Source: Luteitalea sp. (GTDB taxonomy: Bacteria > Acidobacteriota > Vicinamibacteria > Vicinamibacterales > Vicinamibacteraceae). Taken from it: a stretch of 50,352 bases of DNA. The translations under genes and the position numbers were made by a program. A model generated the notes under the pieces. It searched no databases and had not been told where the DNA came from. It worked only from the letters and a program-made list of their open reading frames with translations. Below, in pieces: positions 42,492-50,352 of this stretch (positions within the stretch are counted from its first letter, which is position 1; each line of letters starts with the position of its first letter). The stretch covers positions 1 to 50,352 of the forward strand of contig WHTT01000048.1 of assembly GCA_009377605.1 (NCBI GenBank). The letters are read 5' to 3'.

Positions 42492-43714
42492 TGAACAGGC
42501 GCGAGCTGCTGCGCGTGGCCGGCGGGGCGGCAGCGGCTCTGCCTGTCGGCCGGCGCATGTTGCAGCGGCCCTTCCCGAATCGCGAGCTCGATTACGTGGA
42601 CTGGAGCTGGGCACGCTGGCGCGACATGACGACGAGTGTGCGTCCAGCCTTGAGAACGCCACAGAGCGGGTCCGCCGAGCTGCTCGACCTGCAGCACCCT
42701 GAAGCGGCACCGGTGAGGCCTTCGTGGGAGAATCGCCGGCGCGCTATTCAATCGACGTTGGCGGCGTTCATTGGCAAGTCCGTATCGCAACCGGTGGCGC
42801 TCCAGGCCGAGACCCTCGAGGAGACCGACGAAGGCTCGCACCTGCGGCGGCACGTGCGGATCATGGCGGCCACCGGCGAGTGGATTCCAGCCTATCTCCT
42901 GGTACCCCACGGAGGAGACTTCCCGGCGCCGACGGTCCTGTGCCCCCACCAGACGACACAGGCGGGAAAGCGGGAGCCAGCCGGGTTGTCGGGAGATCCG
43001 GAACAGGCCACGGCCCGTCATCTCGTCGATCGAGGGTTCGTGACGCTCACGTGGGACGCCATCTGCTTCGGCGAGCGCCACGATCGGGCCACGGGCCACT
43101 ACGGCGACGCGATCCCGTTCTACAGGGCGCATCCGCGCTGGTCGCTGCTCGGCAAGATGATCGCGGATCTGAGCCGGGCCATCGACTACCTGAGCACGCT
43201 CGAGATCGTCGATCGCACGCGGATCGGATGTGCGGGCCATTCGCACGGCGGCATTACGACCCTGTTCGGTCTGGCGCTCGAGCCGCGTCTCGCTGCCGGC
43301 GCGAGCAACTGCGGGTTCGACACATTTCGCATCGACGGCAACGTCTGGCGCTGGTCTCACGCCACTGCGCTGATGCCGAGGCTCGGCTTCTATGTCAGCA
43401 GCCCGTATCTGACGATGGATCGCTACCGTGCCATGCCCGATTCCGAAGTGATCCAGGTGCCATTCGATCTTCATGAGATGCTCGCGCTCGCTGCACCGCG
43501 TCCGCTCTGGTTATCCACGTCGGACGACGACGTTGTGTTTCCCAATGCCGGGTGGAGCGTGCGCATGGCGATGGCGAGGCTGCAGCCCGTCTATGCTGCA
43601 CAGGGCGCGGCCGGCCGTCTGCGCGCCATCTACTTCAAGGGCGGCCATCGTCTGCCCGTGTCGGTCGCGCAGCAGATGTACGGCTGGCTGGAAAGGATCC
43701 TGAGGGCCGAATGA
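42488..43714 (+). CDS. Alpha/beta-hydrolase, acetyl-xylan-esterase/dienelactone-hydrolase type, exported
   Basis: A 408-residue protein whose ATG overlaps the lyase stop. The leader MMNRRELLRVAGGAAAALPV is a short TAT signal. The hydrolase core has PAYLLVPHGGDFPAPTVLCP (oxyanion strand), VTLTWDAICFGERHDR, the nucleophile elbow GCAGHSHGGITTLFGL (Ser), RPLWLSTSDDDVVFPNAG (acid) and FKGGHRLPVSV (His). The triad is complete. Relatives deacetylate or demethylate polysaccharides, which would expose the glycan to the neighbouring lyase and glycosidase. Confidence 0.85.
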   Translation: MMNRRELLRVAGGAAAALPVGRRMLQRPFPNRELDYVDWSWARWRDMTTSVRPALRTPQSGSAELLDLQHPEAAPVRPSWENRRRAIQSTLAAFIGKSVSQPVALQAETLEETDEGSHLRRHVRIMAATGEWIPAYLLVPHGGDFPAPTVLCPHQTTQAGKREPAGLSGDPEQATARHLVDRGFVTLTWDAICFGERHDRATGHYGDAIPFYRAHPRWSLLGKMIADLSRAIDYLSTLEIVDRTRIGCAGHSHGGITTLFGLALEPRLAAGASNCGFDTFRIDGNVWRWSHATALMPRLGFYVSSPYLTMDRYRAMPDSEVIQVPFDLHEMLALAAPRPLWLSTSDDDVVFPNAGWSVRMAMARLQPVYAAQGAAGRLRAIYFKGGHRLPVSVAQQMYGWLERILRAE

Positions 43715-44712
43715 CGCTGCTCCTGGCGATTGACGGCGGCGGAACCGGGACTCGGTGCATCGCGGTTGACCCCGGCGGGCGCACGAGGGGCGACGGTAGG
43801 GCCGGTCCGTCCAATCATCTGCACGTGCCGCTGGTGACGGCCACGGAGGCGCTCAGGATGGCGACGAGCGAGGCGCTCTCGAAGGCGGGCGCGACCATTC
43901 AAGACGTCGCACTCGTCTCCGCCGGTCTCGCCGGAGTGGATTTCGACGGCACGGGTGCGGACACTGCGGCCGGAATGCTGCGTTCGATCGGGTTCGGTCG
44001 GGTAGTCGTCCATGGTGACATGGTCATTGCGCATCGGGGTGCCCTCGCGGGCGATCCGGGCGTCGTCGCGCTCGCCGGCACGGGTTCGGCGGTGCTGGGG
44101 ATTACGCGCGGAGGCGCGACGATCAAGGCGGGGGGCTGGGGTCCGCTGTATGACGATCAGGGGAGCGCCTATCAGCTTGGCCGCCTCGGCCTCGTCGCAG
44201 CCGCCGAAGCGTTCGACGGGAGCGGCCCAGCGACGGCGCTCGTCGAGAGACTGACGGCCGCCCTTGGCGCCTCGAACCTTCCCGACACGGTCGCCCGTCT
44301 GTACGGCACGGCGTCCGGGCAGCAGCGCGTTGCGGCGCTCGCGCCCGTGGTGACCGCCTGCGCCGACGAGGGGGACGACGTGGCGGCTGCGATCTGCGGG
44401 CGGGCGGGCGCAGCCCTGGCGCGAGCGGTGCTGGCCGTGATTCGGCGTCTGCACGCGCTGGAGGCGCGCGAAGGGCGGGCGGCGGGCGGCGCTCGCGAAG
44501 CTCCAGCGTGCCTTGCGTCGTATCAGGGCGCCGTCCTCGAACGATCCGGCCTTGTGCGTGCGGCCTTTCTCGAAACCGTTCGCGCTGGCGAACCCCAAGT
44601 CGAGGTGCGGCCGCCGCGCTTCGCGCCGATCGTCGGAGCGGTACTGCTCGGCATGTGCGACGCGAAGTGGGACCTTCGGCTCGAGAGCCTGGAGACGGCG
44701 AGTGGCGTTTGA
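43711..44712 (+). CDS. BadF/BadG-type ATPase, N-acetylglucosamine kinase-like
   Basis: A 333-residue actin-fold kinase, ATG overlapping the esterase stop. Phosphate-1 loop: LLLAIDGGGTGTRCIAV at residues 3-19; phosphate-2 region VVALAGTGSAVLGI near 117; KAGGWGPLYDDQGSAYQLGR near 137 is the characteristic GlcNAc-kinase segment; a C-terminal QGAVLERSGLVRAAFLE follows. Such enzymes phosphorylate GlcNAc or related amino sugars at C6. Its product could be the ligand of the RpiR regulator. No signal peptide, so it acts after uptake. Confidence 0.9.
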   Translation: MTLLLAIDGGGTGTRCIAVDPGGRTRGDGRAGPSNHLHVPLVTATEALRMATSEALSKAGATIQDVALVSAGLAGVDFDGTGADTAAGMLRSIGFGRVVVHGDMVIAHRGALAGDPGVVALAGTGSAVLGITRGGATIKAGGWGPLYDDQGSAYQLGRLGLVAAAEAFDGSGPATALVERLTAALGASNLPDTVARLYGTASGQQRVAALAPVVTACADEGDDVAAAICGRAGAALARAVLAVIRRLHALEAREGRAAGGAREAPACLASYQGAVLERSGLVRAAFLETVRAGEPQVEVRPPRFAPIVGAVLLGMCDAKWDLRLESLETASGV

Positions 44713-45481
44713 GCTCTACCTCGAGCAGGTCTTGCAAGCACTCGAGCGTCTGCGGCGCGACCAGCACGCATCGATCGGTGCGGCGGCGTCTCTGGTTGCG
44801 ACCGCCCTCGCGTCGGAGGGTGTGCTCCATGTCTTCGGCTCAGGACATTCGCGTTTGCTGGCGGAGGAGGCGTTCTATCGCGCCGGCGGCCTGGCGGCCG
44901 TCAACCCGATTCTCGATCGCCGGCTGATGTTCTTCGATGGCGTTCTCGCGAGTACGAACGCGGAGCGTGAAGAGGGGTACGCCGCCCGCATCCTTGCGCG
45001 CGAGGACATCCGCGCGGTCGACGCGGCGATCGTGGCGTCGAATTCCGGGCGCAATGCGGTACCTGTCGAGATGGCACTTGGCCTGCGCGCCCGGGGCGTC
45101 AAGGTAATCGCGGTTACGAGCCTGACCCACTCTCGGGCGGTTGCAGCACGACACGCCTCGGGGCGCAAGCTGTACGAGCTGGTGGACGTCGTGATCGACA
45201 CTGGCGTTCCCACGGGCGACGCGGCAACGAAGTTACCCGACCGTGCGCTCCGGATGGGACCGCTCTCGACCATCATCGGTGCTGCGATCGTGCACGCGGT
45301 CACGATCGAAGCGTCCGTCCTGCTGCTGCAACAAGGCCACTTGCCGCCGGTGCTCGCGAGCGCGAACCTGGATGCAACCTCGCCGGATGATCTCCGTCGG
45401 ACGCTCGCCAGGTATGCCGGCCGGATCCGGTATCTGGACGTCGAGCGGCCACGGGCGGCGGAAGGCTCTCCCGCAGGTTAG
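44702..45481 (+). CDS. SIS-domain sugar-phosphate isomerase-like protein (UPF0309 type)
   Basis: A 259-residue protein from GTG 44702, overlapping the kinase gene by 11 bases. SIS motifs: LHVFGSGHSRLLAEEAFYRA, AGGLAAVNPILDRR, AAIVASNSGRNAVPVEMALG, VIAVTSLTHSRAVAARH, and a late helix LSTIIGAAIVHAVTIEAS. The family binds phosphorylated amino or keto sugars. Paired with the kinase it would convert the phosphorylated sugar toward fructose-6-P-like intermediates. It is the last gene of the long plus-strand series; about 150 bases without a gene follow. Confidence 0.88.
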   Translation: MAFELYLEQVLQALERLRRDQHASIGAAASLVATALASEGVLHVFGSGHSRLLAEEAFYRAGGLAAVNPILDRRLMFFDGVLASTNAEREEGYAARILAREDIRAVDAAIVASNSGRNAVPVEMALGLRARGVKVIAVTSLTHSRAVAARHASGRKLYELVDVVIDTGVPTGDAATKLPDRALRMGPLSTIIGAAIVHAVTIEASVLLLQQGHLPPVLASANLDATSPDDLRRTLARYAGRIRYLDVERPRAAEGSPAG

Positions 45482-45628
45482 TCATGAGACCCAGTCAGTG
45501 TATTTACATATGGGTCAACCCGGTCAAGGAACATTCGGCTGACACTATAAGTCAATCAGTTACTGCGTTTGTCAACCAGGGCTGCTGCTCATAGCCATGT
45601 TGACGGAGCGCTATTGAAGCCGTCCTGG

Positions 45629-46415
45629 TCATTGACGGTGTGCTGCCTTGGCAGCCGGCATCTCACCGGCCCCGCACAATCGTGCCGGCGAGACCTCCGC
45701 GAGATCCAGCCAGTCTGCCGGCTTTCCTGCCATCGCGAGCACCGCCACCTCCGCGATCGCGGCGCTGGTCGTCACGCCGAACCCGCCTAACGCCGCGACG
45801 TGATACAAACCGGTCAGGGTAGGATCGGGTCCCACGACTGGACGACGATCTGGCGCAAATGTGCGCAAGCACGCCCAGGACCGTCGGAGCGTGAGATGCC
45901 CGAGACCAGGCGCGTGACGAGCAAGCGTCACGGCCAACAACTCGGCCGCCGTTGGATCCGCCGGCGGACAACCGGGAGGGTGAGCGGTCTCATCGCACGG
46001 CGAGAGCAGCAGCGCGTCGCCCTCCCGGCGCGCATAGAGCTCGTCGCGCCACACCCAGACGAAGGGGGCCTCACGCGGCCACGGGTTGGCGAGAGGACCA
46101 CTGACAAAGAGGTGGCGGCGGAAGGGTTGCAGCGGCAACGGAACGGACGCCGGACGCAGCCTGCCCGCCCAGGCACCGGTCGCATCAATGACGGCGTCGG
46201 CACGGATCGTTCGCGCACCCACGCGGACGCCCGTGACGCGGCCGCCTTCGACCAGCAGCTCGTCGACCGCGCAGCCTGTGCAGAGCCTGAACCCGCGATC
46301 ACGCGCGAATCGCAGGTAGGGCGGATGCCGCTCGCCCGAGCGCCCACGCCGTGGATGCACCCGCGAATCCGGCACCAATGACGACCCATCGGGTGTGCGT
46401 GGGCAGCGCGTTCAT
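45629..46415 (-). pseudogene. FAD-dependent amino-acid/amine oxidoreductase (DadA-like), internally deleted
   Basis: ATG 46415 starts a normal FAD Rossmann segment (RWVVIGAGFAGASTAWALGR). About 46335 the sequence jumps, in another frame, to HPPYLRFARDRGFRLCTGC and continues through ELLVEGGRVTGVRVG, VIDATGAWAGRLRP, RRSWACLRTFAPDRRPVVGPD and YHVAALGGFGVTTSAAIAE to the stop at 45629. Roughly 130 residues that should link the two parts are absent. Intact relatives are about 380 residues and oxidise D-amino acids, glycine or sarcosine. The C-terminal half still forms a 250-codon open frame. Confidence 0.85.
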
Positions 46416-46469
46416 AGCCGGTGACACCATAGCGTGACGGCGGACTCGTCGCCCTGCTCTCCCCCAGCG

Positions 46470-46935
46470 TCACCGCCGTGCGCGAGTGCCGCCGTGCCTC
46501 AATGCGATCTCGGTTCGCAGGCGCTCGATCATGTGCTCGGCATCACGTTTGACCAGTCTGGTGAACAGAAACGGCGGCACGGTAAAGGCGGGCTGCACGG
46601 TCAGCTCGTACGTGACCGTCGTGCCAGCGTCGTGTTCGTGCACACGCCAGAGGCCCTCGTAGCGCGTGAAGCTGTCGGCCGCCGTGTCGCAAAAGTGAAT
46701 CACGTCGCCCTGCTCGTGCACCTCCAGGACGAGGTGCAGGCGTTTCGAGAACAGCAGGATGCGCGCCACCGCCTCCTGCTCGACGAGCGCCCGGGACGCG
46801 CTATGCTCGCGGACAATGCTCCTACGAACCTCCGGCATGAACTGCGGAATCTGTTCGTAGTCGGTGAGCACGTTCCATACGGTGGCCGCCGGTTGGGCGA
46901 CCTGGAATGCCGCTGTGACGCGGTAGGTGCCACGA
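46470..46935 (-). pseudogene. SRPBCC/START-like domain protein fragment
   Basis: Reading from about 46935 on the minus strand: GTYRVTAAFQVAQPAATVWN, LTDYEQIPQFMPEVRRSIV, VARILLFSKRLHLVLEVHE, SFTRYEGLWRVHEHDAGTTV and FLFTRLVKRDAEHMIERLR, a nearly complete polyketide-cyclase/COQ10-type ligand-binding domain. There is no in-frame start before the first strand; upstream the frame joins a different gene remnant at about 46935. A GTG inside the domain (VLTDYE) could start a shorter product. Function of the ancestor unknown. Confidence 0.7.
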
Positions 46936-47448
46936 TCGCGCGTAGACCGTCGGGAACGAAATCGACCCTGTCGATCAATAGGTCAGAGGGGGCCTCGTAG
47001 CCGAAGCGGTGATAACCGTAGCCGCTAGTGTAGCGCGCGGTTGGGATGTCGGCCCCCAGCCAACGACCGTCGATGGCGACCAGATCCCGTCGAGCAACTT
47101 GATTGGCGGGCTCCAGAAGCCACCCATCTCGCCCCTGATGTGCCAGCCACAGGCGGGATAGAGGCCGGCGGTGTCACCCATCATGTAGCCGCGGTCACCG
47201 GTCACCAGCGCCCTGCGGTCGTCGAGGCGAGTGCTTTCCGACAGCTCTTCACGCCGTGAGCCGTTGAAAACAGCCGCGATATCATCGGCTTGGGTAACAG
47301 CGCTGCGTGTGACGAGCGGCTCGTTTGCCAACCCCGTTGTGTCGCCTGGGCACCACGCACCGCGCGTGGGCAGAGCGGCACCGCACGGTGAGGCCGTGAG
47401 ACCCGCCACAGTGGTGGCAACCGCCAGCACGAGCCCCAGAATCCTCAA
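46936..47448 (-). pseudogene. N-terminal part of a secreted hydrolase-like protein, frameshifted and fused to the SRPBCC fragment
   Basis: From TTG 47448 there is a signal peptide (RILGLVLAVATTVAGLTAS), then SAVTQADDIAAVFNGSRREE, GYMMGDTAGLYPACGWHIRG and EMGGFWSPPIKLLDGIW. At about 47085 the frame shifts and continues as LVAIDGRWLGADIPTARYTS, GYGYHRFGYEAPSDLLIDRV, DFVPDGLRAIV. The pattern resembles the N-terminal beta domain of large secreted glycosidases (trehalase/MGH1-like), but I cannot name the family. At about 46936 it is cut and joined to the SRPBCC fragment. Stretches of clean sequence on both sides of the frameshift suggest recent inactivation. Confidence 0.65.
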
Positions 47449-47509
47449 CTCATCAACTCTCTGAATCGTGGTCCGTAGGAACGTAGCGAGAGGACGTGTG
47501 CACGTAGTA

Positions 47510-47540
47510 GGTAGCAAGGGGTCTTTAACCCCTCGCTACC
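47510..47540 (-). terminator. Strong hairpin downstream of the TonB receptor gene
   Basis: GGTAGC (47510-47515) and AGGGG (47517-47521) pair with CCCCT (47529-47533) and GCTACC (47535-47540), with a single A/C mismatch and a 7-base loop. It lies 11 bases beyond the receptor's stop at 47552. No clear T tract follows on either strand, so termination may be bidirectional or factor-assisted. Confidence 0.6.
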
Positions 47541-47551
47541 CATAGAAGAAA

Positions 47552-50352
47552 CTAGAACCGACCGACCACCGTCAACTGGAATGCACGTGCGGGCTGGCGG
47601 TTCCGCATCTCCAGGAAGTTCGGGCTCCAGCTCTGATTCGCGCTGCTGTAGGTGAACTGGGTGAAATCGCCGCCGTTCAGCAGGTTGAAGATGCTGCCCG
47701 CCACCTCGAACTGGTAGCGGTCGAGTCTGAAGAGCTTCCCAATCCTCAGGCCAACCGCGGTGATCGGGGGCGCCTGAACCTGGCCCTCGCCCCGCGTGCT
47801 GTAGACGTAGCGATTCCGTGTCGAGAGTGGATTCGGCTGCGTCGTTCCATCGGGCAGCGTGAAGCGCTCTGGCCCGTAGCGTGTGATCTCGGGGTCGTCC
47901 GCATCGAGCCGTGTGAGAATGGGTCCCGACCATGGGCCGGCCTGGACCGTGAGGTTACCGGCAACGTTGACGCCCCACGGTGCTTGCCACACGGCACCAC
48001 AGTTGCCGCGATACTTCATCCACGTCGGTCCATAGCTCAGCACGCTGCCAGAGTCCGGCAGCGAATTTTCTTCGTTGTTCCCACGCGGCATGTAGAGATT
48101 GCCATCATTCGGAAAGGCGTCTGGGTGGATGAAGCCCGCCCTGTCGGTCGGATTCCAGGTGCCGGCGATCTTGTGCCACTGCCGGTTGAATCCCGCCATG
48201 AACTGGACCCCGTTGGACATGTTCTTCGTCACGGTGAGCTCCATGGCCTGATACTTCAACTGGCTCCACGAGTTGTTCGTCTGCTGATCGGTGGCGCCGC
48301 GGTTCGGATCGATGCGACCCCAGCCGCCAAACGGTTGACCAGGCGCATCCGGCCAGAAGCCGTTGATCTCCAGCTCCGCCCAGGTATCGTTGTACACACG
48401 GTTGATGTACGCCACGTCGATACCGATCTGCCAGGGGAGCTGCGTCCGATATCCCACGATCAGCTCGTCGACATATGGCTGGTGAAGGTCCTCGTCGATT
48501 TGCTCGCCCGCAATCGTCGTGGTCGACGCAGCGTCGAATTCCTCGGTCTCGAACTCGCCGTCGAGATCGTTGTCGTACAACGTGCGCACAGACACGGTGT
48601 TGTCCGCGCCAAACGTCGTTACCGCGTCACGCCCCATCACCTGCTCACCGACGAGCACCCAGCTCGCGCGCAGCACATTTCTCGCGTCCTCCGTGAGGAG
48701 ATACGTCGCGCCGACGCGCGGTTGGACGGTCCACGACCGCTGACGGGTGATGTCGAAGACCTGGTCCACACGCTTCACGTAATCGAAGCGCATCCCGACG
48801 TTCGCTGTCAGTCGCGCCGTCGGCTTCCAATCGTCCTGCAGGTAGAACGCGTAGTTGCTGTCGCGCGCTTGGCGGGTCGTGATCTCGATTGGATCGGCGT
48901 AGTCGCGTCGGAAGGCTATCGTTCCTAGCGACGGATTGCTCGAGTCGACCGGCGTACGGAACTCCTGGAAGAACCCGTCGTTCGAGTACACGCGTGTCTG
49001 GTCGTACGTGTTTCGCGGCTCCAGGAAGAACCCGGTCTGGATCTCGTGTGATCCGCCCACGCCTTGGGTGTAGTAGGTCAAGTCGCCACGGATCAGCCAG
49101 AGTGACGCTGGGGAGTAGGTCCTGTAGTCGACGTTACCACCTTCGAGAATCCGCCCGTTGCCGGTGATGACGCCCTCCGAGATTTCTGTTCCTTCGTAGA
49201 TCTCGATGTTGGGGCCGCTTCCCTCGAATCCAAACGTCGTGTACGTGCTCTCGTCGTTCCCGCTCTTGTCGTTGTACCCGACGGAGAACGTGGTCGTGAG
49301 ACTATCGCCCCACGCTGAGGTCAACTTGACGTTGTACAGGTTGCCACCGTTGGAGTACGCGCCAATGGGCTCATAGAGGTACTCCCAGTTGTTCTGTCCC
49401 GACGTGCGGTCACGTTGGAAGACGCCAACGAGCTCGTGTGCCGGGCCGAGCCGGGTGGTCACCTTGGCATAAGGTTGGAACCCTTTGATCTTGTTCGGAA
49501 ACAGCTCGGTGCCAGGGAAGTAACCCTGAATGTCGTTGACTTGCTTGTCGATGCGGCCGATACCGCTTTCTACGCGAGAGAAGCGTGCCGAGCCGAAGAA
49601 CCAGGCGCGATCACGCTGGATGGGCCCGCCGAGGCTGCCATCGAACTGACTCACCTTGGCCTGCACGGGGCTCCCGCCGGTGGAGATCCGCTCACCGCCA
49701 CCGAGCTCAGAAGCCAGATCGAACACCGTACTGGCGCTCGTGTTGTCCGCGTTCCAGTCGAACGGCTGATACGCAAAGCCAGCCGAGCCCCTGAGGTCGT
49801 TCCCACCGCTCTTGGTAATGACATTGACCGCGAGCCCCGTCCCCATGGGCGTCGCGGCGTCCACACCGCCGGTCTTCACCTGCGTGTCCTGGATCATGTC
49901 GGAATCCATCTGCACGTAGGTGACCTGAAAGTCGTTGTAGTTGCCGGCCTGCATTCCTTCGAGCTGGACGACGTGCGCGAAGTGCTCGGTGGCATGACCG
50001 AAATACACCATCCGACCGCTGCCATCGTCGAACGGCCGCGAGTGCACACCTGGGGTTTGCTCGAGGAAGTCCGTCCAGTTCTTTCGTGCCGCGATCGGGA
50101 GGCTCTTCTGGAACTCGCCATCGATGTTGAGCACGTTGCCCGGCTTGGAGACTTCGAGCATCGGCGACTCACCCGAGACGGTGACGGTCTCCTCCAACGC
50201 GCCCACGTTCATCGTGACGTCGACGGCAAACGTCGCACCGGTGCGGAGAAGGATGCCGTCCCGCTTGAATGTCGAGAAGCCTGTGAGCTCCGCGGTGATG
50301 GTGTACGTGCCAGGTGCGAGATTGATGAGACGATAGTAGCCCTCACCATCGG
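47552..50352 (-). CDS. TonB-dependent receptor (Oar-like), 5' end outside window
   Basis: The frame is open to the last base of the window and reads GEGYYRLINLAPGTYTITAE before the first internal Met at 50212, i.e. the end of the N-terminal regulatory-like domain. About 933 residues are visible: ETVTVSGESPMLEVSKPGNV (plug start), FLEQTPGVHSRPFDDGSG, GVDAATPMGTGLAVNVITKS with GGNDLRGSAGFAY, GGPIQRDRAWFFGSARFSRV, then barrel strands (RLTANVGMRFDYVKRVDQVF) to the C-terminal FQLTVVGRF. It belongs to a different branch from the other three (shorter plug, EFDAASTT loop). A strong hairpin lies just after the stop. The substrate is unknown. Confidence 0.9.
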   Translation of the reverse strand, partial: DGEGYYRLINLAPGTYTITAELTGFSTFKRDGILLRTGATFAVDVTMNVGALEETVTVSGESPMLEVSKPGNVLNIDGEFQKSLPIAARKNWTDFLEQTPGVHSRPFDDGSGRMVYFGHATEHFAHVVQLEGMQAGNYNDFQVTYVQMDSDMIQDTQVKTGGVDAATPMGTGLAVNVITKSGGNDLRGSAGFAYQPFDWNADNTSASTVFDLASELGGGERISTGGSPVQAKVSQFDGSLGGPIQRDRAWFFGSARFSRVESGIGRIDKQVNDIQGYFPGTELFPNKIKGFQPYAKVTTRLGPAHELVGVFQRDRTSGQNNWEYLYEPIGAYSNGGNLYNVKLTSAWGDSLTTTFSVGYNDKSGNDESTYTTFGFEGSGPNIEIYEGTEISEGVITGNGRILEGGNVDYRTYSPASLWLIRGDLTYYTQGVGGSHEIQTGFFLEPRNTYDQTRVYSNDGFFQEFRTPVDSSNPSLGTIAFRRDYADPIEITTRQARDSNYAFYLQDDWKPTARLTANVGMRFDYVKRVDQVFDITRQRSWTVQPRVGATYLLTEDARNVLRASWVLVGEQVMGRDAVTTFGADNTVSVRTLYDNDLDGEFETEEFDAASTTTIAGEQIDEDLHQPYVDELIVGYRTQLPWQIGIDVAYINRVYNDTWAELEINGFWPDAPGQPFGGWGRIDPNRGATDQQTNNSWSQLKYQAMELTVTKNMSNGVQFMAGFNRQWHKIAGTWNPTDRAGFIHPDAFPNDGNLYMPRGNNEENSLPDSGSVLSYGPTWMKYRGNCGAVWQAPWGVNVAGNLTVQAGPWSGPILTRLDADDPEITRYGPERFTLPDGTTQPNPLSTRNRYVYSTRGEGQVQAPPITAVGLRIGKLFRLDRYQFEVAGSIFNLLNGGDFTQFTYSSANQSWSPNFLEMRNRQPARAFQLTVVGRF

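Noticed and set aside
1-50352. tRNA, rRNA, integrase, phage or toxin-antitoxin genes
   Set aside because: Looked for throughout on both strands; no convincing cloverleaf, recombinase motif or paired small toxin/antitoxin ORFs were seen.

Overview
The window is high-GC bacterial DNA. Its gene content fits an Acidobacteriota genome, probably Vicinamibacteria-like: four large Oar-type TonB-dependent receptors with an N-terminal carboxypeptidase-regulatory-like domain, many TAT-exported enzymes (Gfo/Idh/MocA, DegT, AGE epimerase, esterase), sodium:solute symporters and ceramidase-like proteins. This assignment is inferred from gene content; no rRNA, tRNA or other marker gene is present. I found no CRISPR array, no intact insertion sequence and no phage genes.

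Layout. (a) 1-2.5 kb: the 3' end of an RND efflux permease, a small DUF2892 protein, a 124-bp MITE-like inverted-repeat element, and a histidine kinase truncated at the edge of that element. (b) 2.4-7.2 kb: an IclR regulator, a small secreted protein, a TAT-exported oxidoreductase with a small upstream gene, and a decayed TonB receptor. These are tied together by a repeated 15-bp palindrome, TTCTGT-N3-ACAGAA, which I propose is the IclR operator. (c) 7.2-8.6 kb: a quinol nitric oxide reductase remnant and non-coding DNA holding a strong promoter directly followed by a strong hairpin. (d) 8.6-12.1 kb: a four-gene operon of outer-membrane porin, FMN-binding protein with a flavinylation motif, cytochrome-b-like membrane protein and the flavin transferase ApbE. 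This is a candidate periplasmic/outer-membrane electron-transfer or metal-reduction system. (e) 12.6-21.5 kb (minus strand): two TonB receptors flanking an exported DegT-type aminotransferase and a broken ceramidase-like gene. (f) 21.6-45.5 kb (plus strand): a long, tightly packed catabolic locus. Its genes are a GATase-like protein, three SSS symporters, an AGE-type epimerase, a PIG-L deacetylase, an RpiR/MurR regulator, a TonB receptor, a ceramidase-like hydrolase, a Gfo/Idh/MocA dehydrogenase, a GHL10 glycosidase, a heparinase II/III-type lyase, an esterase, a BadF-type amino-sugar kinase and a SIS-domain isomerase. (g) 45.6-50.4 kb: three degraded genes and the 3' part of another TonB receptor.

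How it works together (inference). Segment f reads as a scavenging pathway for an acidic, N-acetylated glycan such as a glycosaminoglycan-like polymer: TonB import, periplasmic lyase, glycosidase and esterase cleavage, deacetylation and epimerisation, sodium-coupled uptake, then kinase, isomerase and dehydrogenase steps. A palindrome TGGAGTA-N-TACTCCA overlaps the rpiR promoter and recurs in the divergent promoter region at 21.5 kb, which suggests that RpiR controls both ends of the locus.

An unusual feature is the number of broken genes. Eight or more remnants lie in 50 kb, and several are chimeras of two unrelated gene fragments joined with no mobile element between them. This points to heavy deletion-driven decay, or to assembly error, which should be excluded first.
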